Assembly (NCBI RefSeq): GCF_014191255.1
Contig: NZ_JACHWH010000001.1
Coordinates: 372,001-436,000 of the forward strand
Source: Amycolatopsis bartoniae
GTDB lineage: Bacteria; Actinomycetota; Actinomycetes; Mycobacteriales; Pseudonocardiaceae
DNA: 64,000 bases
Direction of reading: 5' to 3'
Shown here: positions 60,207-64,000 of the stretch, piece after piece
Layout: each line of letters begins with the position of its first letter
Position numbering within the stretch: position 1 is the stretch's first letter
Position numbers and translations under genes: made by a program
The notes under the pieces: model-generated
Seen by the model: only the letters and a program-made list of their open reading frames with translations
Database searches by the model: none
What the model was told of the DNA's origin: nothing

Positions 60207-61830
60207 GGTCAGACTCGGCGCCCCCAGCCGTCGCCCCGCGTTCTCCCGCGTGGCCTGGTTGGCGGGCGGCCTGCTCGCGGCGATCCCGGTCGCCGTGACG
60301 CTCTTCTGGACTGGTCTGAACCACGATGTCCGGTTCGTGCTCGGTTGTCTGCGTACGAGCGATGTCGGTCCCGCCGGGGTTTTCGTGCACCGGCCGCTCG
60401 CGTACCGGCTCGTTCTCGCGCCGACCAACCTTGTCTCGTCGGAAACGCTGATCCGCCTCGGCGCGCTCGTCATCGTCGCGCTCGTCGCACTCTGGCTGCG
60501 CGCCGCGTTGCGCCGCCCGGAAAGCTCACTCGTGGCGGCGGCCGTCGGGCTCGCGCTCGCGCTGTCGCCGAACTGGGACTTCCTGCAACCCGAGTGGATG
60601 GCCGGTGTGTTCGCCACCGCCGCCGTCGCCGCTTCCCTGTGGCCCAAACGACTGTGGGTCGGCGCGGTGCTGGGCGGGCTCGGCCTCGCGCTCGCCGTGC
60701 TGGTGAAGTACACGACGGCTCCCACGGCGTTGCTCGCGATCGGCGTCGTGCTGCTCGTCGACCGCCGCCGTGCACTGTGGACGACCGTGGCCGCCGTGCC
60801 GATCGGACTCGGGCTGTTCGGCCTCGCCGTGCTGATCGAACCGCGCGAATGGCGCTGGTTCCACGAGTTCTCGGTGCTCAACGGCGCGTCCCCGCTCAGC
60901 GGCGGCAAGATCGACGTGTTCGACCTCGCCCGCACGGTGATGAACGAGGCGCTGCAGAACCCGCTGTTCGCGCTGCTGCCGGTCAGCGTCGTGGTGCTGC
61001 TGCGGCTGCGTCGCGGCTGGTGGGTGCTCCTGCTGGCGCTGGGCGTGCTCGGTGTGTTCACCACGACCCTGTTGCAGGCGCAGTGGTTCCAGTACCACCT
61101 GACGCCGCTGCTGCCGCTGGCCGCCGGGGTCTGGGCGCTCGCCGTCGGCCGCTGGTACACCGAGCACGGCCGTCCACCGTGGACACTCGTGGTGACCACC
61201 GCGATCCTCGCCGTGATCGAACCGCTCGCGGCGGCGCGCTCCGAGCAGTGGCGCGACAACCACCAGATCCTGGCCTACGCGGGGCTCACCGGGCTCGTGG
61301 TGCTGGCGTGCGTGGTCGCGGCGCTGGAGTCGACGCGCGGCAGCCGACGGCTGTTCGCCATCCCGGTGCTGGTCGCCGTGGCCGCGTTGTCCGTGCAGGT
61401 GTGGCCCAGCAGCCCGTACTCGTTCGACTTCGGCGCCGCCGACAACCGCAACACCGACCGCGTCAACACCGCGGAGCGGCTCGTGACGCAGCTGGGCCAG
61501 GTGCGCGAGCAGATCGGCCCGGACACCGAGGTGCTGTACATCGCTTTCGGCGACGTCGCGTACTTCCTCGGCAACCCCACGCCGTGCCGGTACCCGTCGC
61601 CGGTGTTCCTGCAGCGCAGCACCGACATCCCGGCGATCCGGGGGCTCGTCAGCTACGAGGAGAACGCGGCCTGCCTGACGGACCCGAAGGTGCGCTACCT
61701 CGTCTACAACACCAGCTGGCTCGACCTGGACAAGCTGGAACCGCGGCTCGCGCAGGAGGTCCGCGAGACCTTCGACTGCAGCAACCCGATCAGGACCACC
61801 GACGTCGAGGTGTGCCCGCGCCGTCAGTAG
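60190..61830 (+). CDS. GT-C type membrane glycosyltransferase / glycan membrane protein
   Basis: 546 residues with about eleven membrane helices. The first loop contains FWTGLNHDVRFVLGCL and VFVHRPLAYRLVLA, an acidic/His setting typical of GT-C enzymes that use polyprenyl-phosphate sugars. A later outer segment has paired cysteines (NPTPCRYPSP, ENAACLTDP, FDCSNP). ATG 60190 overlaps the coiled-coil gene by 17 bp. It lies next to bpa, the position of Rv3779 in M. tuberculosis. Confidence 0.7.
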   Translation: MTTATEVRLGAPSRRPAFSRVAWLAGGLLAAIPVAVTLFWTGLNHDVRFVLGCLRTSDVGPAGVFVHRPLAYRLVLAPTNLVSSETLIRLGALVIVALVALWLRAALRRPESSLVAAAVGLALALSPNWDFLQPEWMAGVFATAAVAASLWPKRLWVGAVLGGLGLALAVLVKYTTAPTALLAIGVVLLVDRRRALWTTVAAVPIGLGLFGLAVLIEPREWRWFHEFSVLNGASPLSGGKIDVFDLARTVMNEALQNPLFALLPVSVVVLLRLRRGWWVLLLALGVLGVFTTTLLQAQWFQYHLTPLLPLAAGVWALAVGRWYTEHGRPPWTLVVTTAILAVIEPLAAARSEQWRDNHQILAYAGLTGLVVLACVVAALESTRGSRRLFAIPVLVAVAALSVQVWPSSPYSFDFGAADNRNTDRVNTAERLVTQLGQVREQIGPDTEVLYIAFGDVAYFLGNPTPCRYPSPVFLQRSTDIPAIRGLVSYEENAACLTDPKVRYLVYNTSWLDLDKLEPRLAQEVRETFDCSNPIRTTDVEVCPRRQ

Positions 61831-61848
61831 GCGGCGCGGGCACCCCCG

Positions 61849-62406
61849 CTACAGGTACTGCCCGGTGCCGCTGATGCCCGGCGCGTGGCCGTCGGGCCTG
61901 GTGGCGGCGGTGCCCGGCGGCAGGCCGCGGCGCATCTGCTCCAGCTGCACCCGCGCCGCCATCTGCTGCGCGAACAGCGCGGTCTGGATGCCGTGGAACA
62001 GCCCTTCGAGCCAGCCGACCAGCTGGGCCTGCGCGATGCGCAGCTCGGCGTCCGACGGGGTCGAGTCGTCGGTGAACGGGTTCACCAGGCGTTCCAGCTC
62101 CTGCTGCAGCTCGGGGGCGAGCGCCTGCTCCAGCTCCTTCACCGACGTCTGGTGGATCTCGCGCAGCCGGTTGCGGCTCGCGTCGTCCAGCGGTGCCGCG
62201 CGCACCTCCTCGAGGAGCTGCTTGATCATCGTGCCGATGCGCATCACCTTCGCCGGCTCTTCGACGAGGTCGCCGACGGACTCTTGGTGCTCCTCTTCGC
62301 CAGACGGCACGCGTGCCGTGCCCACCGGGGCACCGTCCGGGCCGACGACCAGCACGTGCTGGGCCTGCTCGTCCGACTGGGGGTTGGGGTAGTTGGGCTC
62401 CGTCAT
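61849..62406 (-). CDS. bpa: Bacterial proteasome activator
   Basis: 185 residues from ATG 62406 (GGAG site). The helical core matches Bpa/PafE (Rv3780): EEPAKVMRIGTMIKQLLEEV, LDDASRNRLREIHQTSVKEL, LRIAQAQLVGWLEGLFHGIQ. The C terminus ends GTGQYL, the Gln-Tyr-Leu form of the HbYX-like tail that docks into the 20S proteasome and opens its gate without ATP. Implies the organism has a proteasome. Confidence 0.93.
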   Translation of the reverse strand: MTEPNYPNPQSDEQAQHVLVVGPDGAPVGTARVPSGEEEHQESVGDLVEEPAKVMRIGTMIKQLLEEVRAAPLDDASRNRLREIHQTSVKELEQALAPELQQELERLVNPFTDDSTPSDAELRIAQAQLVGWLEGLFHGIQTALFAQQMAARVQLEQMRRGLPPGTAATRPDGHAPGISGTGQYL

Positions 62407-62520
62407 CGCTCCATCCATGGACTCGGTTGCACGTTCGAGACTAGCCGGATTACCGCGGTCAGGTGTCCCATAGTCCAACCCCGGACGCGCAGCGAAATTA
62501 CCCCTCCGTACGGTGTCTCC

Positions 62521-63720
62521 ATGGCGTTCGACGTCGCTCGAATTCGTGGGTTGTTCCCCGCGCTGGGTGACGGCTGGATCCACTTCGACGGCCCTGCCGG
62601 AATGCTGGTACCCGAACAGGTGGCCTCGGCCGTGTCGACGGCGATGCGCGCCCCGGTTTCGGTGCCAGGGGGCGCGTTTCCGGCGTCCCAGCGTGCGGAG
62701 AGCATAGTGACTGCCGCGCGGCGCGCGGTCGCGGACCTCGTCGGCACCGACCCGGCCGGGGTCGTGCTCGGGCCGAGCGCTGCCGTCCTGCTGCGCCGCC
62801 TGGTCGACTCGATGAGCGAACGCTGGACGTTGGGCGACGAGGTCGTGGTGTCGCGGCTCGACGAGCAGGCGAACCTGGTGCCGTGGCAGCGCGCGGCGAA
62901 GCGCGTCGGCGCGATCGTGCGCTGGAGCGAGATCGACATCGAGACGTGCGAGCTGCCGGCGTGGCAGTACGAGGGTCTGGTCAACGCCCACACCAAGGCG
63001 GTCGCGATCACCGCGGCGTCGGGTTCGGTCGGCACGCGGCCGGACGTGCCGACGGTCGTGGAGTTCGCCAAGCGCGTCGGCGCGATGGTGGTGGTGGACG
63101 CGACGTACGCCGCGCCGTTCCTGCCGCTCGACCTGCCGGAGCTGGGCGCGGACGTGATCGTCGTGTCCGCGCAGTCGTGGGGTGGTCCGGCGGTGGGCGC
63201 GCTGGCGTTCCGCGACCCCGAGATGATCGAGCGGCTGCCGACGGCGTCGCTGGACCCGGAGGTGCGCGGCCCGGGCCGGCTCGAACTGGGGCCGCACGCG
63301 TACCCGCTGCTCGCGGGCCTCATCGCGTCGATCGACTACCTCGCGGGCCTGGACGACGCCGCCACCGGCTCCCGCCGCGAACGCCTGGTGACCTCGCTCG
63401 GGTCGGCGAAGTCGTACCACGCGGGACTGCTCGCGCAGCTGACCAGCGAGCTGCGGTCGCTGCCGCACGTGATGCTGATCGGCGACGCGATGCGCCGGAT
63501 CCCCGCGCTGGCGTTCGCCGTCGCGGGCAAGAAGGCGCCGGAGGTCGCGGACTACCTGGCGTCGCAGGGCCTGTGCGCGTTCGCGGACGAGGGGACCAGC
63601 GGGGTGTTCGCGGCGCTGGGCGTGGGCGAGGTCGGCGGCGCGGTCCGCATCGGCCTGGCCCACTACTCCAACGTCTTCGAGGTCAACCAGCTGGTCCGCG
63701 TCCTCGAAGAGCTCCGCTAA
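62521..63720 (+). CDS. Class V aminotransferase-fold protein lacking the PLP lysine
   Basis: 399 residues, cysteine-desulfurase-like: ALGDGWIHFDGPAGMLVPEQ, DEQANLVPWQRAAKRVGAIV, AMVVVDATYAAPFLPLDL with the cofactor Asp. The loop that should hold the PLP-binding lysine (S-x-HK-x-x-GP in IscS/SufS) reads VSAQSWGGPAVGA, with Ser219 in place of Lys. The M. tuberculosis counterpart is Rv3778c, also next to the bpa region. Probably does not carry out ordinary PLP chemistry. ATG 62521. Confidence 0.85.
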   Translation: MAFDVARIRGLFPALGDGWIHFDGPAGMLVPEQVASAVSTAMRAPVSVPGGAFPASQRAESIVTAARRAVADLVGTDPAGVVLGPSAAVLLRRLVDSMSERWTLGDEVVVSRLDEQANLVPWQRAAKRVGAIVRWSEIDIETCELPAWQYEGLVNAHTKAVAITAASGSVGTRPDVPTVVEFAKRVGAMVVVDATYAAPFLPLDLPELGADVIVVSAQSWGGPAVGALAFRDPEMIERLPTASLDPEVRGPGRLELGPHAYPLLAGLIASIDYLAGLDDAATGSRRERLVTSLGSAKSYHAGLLAQLTSELRSLPHVMLIGDAMRRIPALAFAVAGKKAPEVADYLASQGLCAFADEGTSGVFAALGVGEVGGAVRIGLAHYSNVFEVNQLVRVLEELR

Positions 63721-64000
63721 GCGCGAGAGGTCAGCAGCACCTTTCCGAACACGCCGCCCTCTTCCAGCGCGCGGTGCCCGTTCGCGGCCTCGGACAGCGG
63801 GATCGCCTGCCCGACGATCGGCTGGACCGACCCGTCCTCGACCAGCGGCCACAGGTTCTTCCGCACGTCGGCGACGATGCGTCCCTTGTCCTCCACCGGC
63901 CGTGCCCGCAGCGTGGTGGCGGAGACGAAGGCCCGCTTGGCGCTCAGCTTGGTCAGGTTCAGCTCGGCCTTGGTGCCGCCCTGGAAACCGATGATCGTGA
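63717..64000 (-). CDS. NADPH:quinone oxidoreductase, C-terminal fragment
   Basis: Only the last 94 residues are in the window. TIIGFQGGTKAELNLTKLSA, VRKNLWPLVEDGSVQPIVG, IPLSEAANGHRALEEGGVFG and KVLLTSRA match the C-terminal half of MDR-superfamily quinone oxidoreductases (QOR/TP53I3-like, Rv3777 counterpart). Its stop overlaps that of the class V gene by 4 bp. The start and cofactor domain lie beyond the window. Confidence 0.85.
   Translation of the reverse strand, partial: TIIGFQGGTKAELNLTKLSAKRAFVSATTLRARPVEDKGRIVADVRKNLWPLVEDGSVQPIVGQAIPLSEAANGHRALEEGGVFGKVLLTSRA

Overview
The window is about 64 kb of very GC-rich actinobacterial chromosome with many GTG starts and ATGA/GTGA gene overlaps. 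Gene content points to a mycolate-free member of the Pseudonocardiaceae, most likely Amycolatopsis or a close relative. It holds an arabinogalactan locus (glf, PAP2 phosphatase, ubiA, aftA, dprE1, dprE2, glfT1, glfT2, wzm, wzt) arranged much like the M. tuberculosis Rv3777-Rv3838 region. The mycolate genes that lie in that region of mycobacteria (pks13, fadD32, fbp) are absent. No rRNA, tRNA, CRISPR array, insertion sequence or prophage was seen.

Layout. 1-5.8 kb: a histidine kinase fragment, a dehydrogenase, GntR and MarR regulators with recognisable operators, a FUSC-type membrane protein, a DevR-like response regulator and an esterase. 5.8-11.4 kb: a MazG-like protein, a DUF3024 protein, and a tandem A-B-A-B duplication of two uncharacterised families. 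11.5-17.6 kb: coaA, a macrodomain protein, pheA, a histidine phosphatase, two small envelope proteins, a zincin-like metallopeptidase and a septum-formation-family protein; a striking cruciform element lies at 16.09-16.18 kb. 17.6-19.9 kb: a YgiB-like / ATP-grasp / DUF350 cassette resembling E. coli yjfL-yjfM-yjfC. 19.9-31.2 kb: mixed metabolism (haloalkane dehalogenase, PRC/DUF2382 protein, an unusual serS, lhgO, an acyl-CoA ligase plus acyltransferase, a TetR-SDR pair with three phased operators, HAD and LLM enzymes).

31.2-61.8 kb is the cell-envelope region. glf-PAP2-ubiA-aftA form one coupled operon, followed by two GT-C membrane proteins and a novel internally duplicated protein. On the other strand are a YbaB/EspL-like, WXG-containing and two PH-like genes, then dprE1-dprE2. 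Divergent from dprE1 are gtrA and a first glfT2, followed by a PE/PPE/EspG-like type VII secretion substrate module that lacks any secretion machinery. wzm-wzt-glfT1 follow on the minus strand. A second glfT2 then heads a six-gene coupled operon encoding a CMP-nonulosonate synthetase fused to a KdsC-type phosphatase, a NANS-like nonulosonate synthase, a sialyltransferase(GT29)-like protein, a coiled-coil protein and a GT-C membrane protein. The window ends with the proteasome activator bpa, a class-V aminotransferase-fold protein lacking the PLP lysine, and a quinone oxidoreductase fragment.

How it works together. DprE1/DprE2 and UbiA with the PAP2 phosphatase would make decaprenyl-phosphoryl-arabinose. 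Glf makes UDP-galactofuranose. GlfT1 and the two GlfT2 paralogues would build galactan, Wzm/Wzt export it, and AftA primes arabinan. The nonulosonate operon suggests that a Kdn- or sialic-acid-like sugar decorates the envelope, possibly the galactan itself; this is the most interesting candidate for an undescribed system here.
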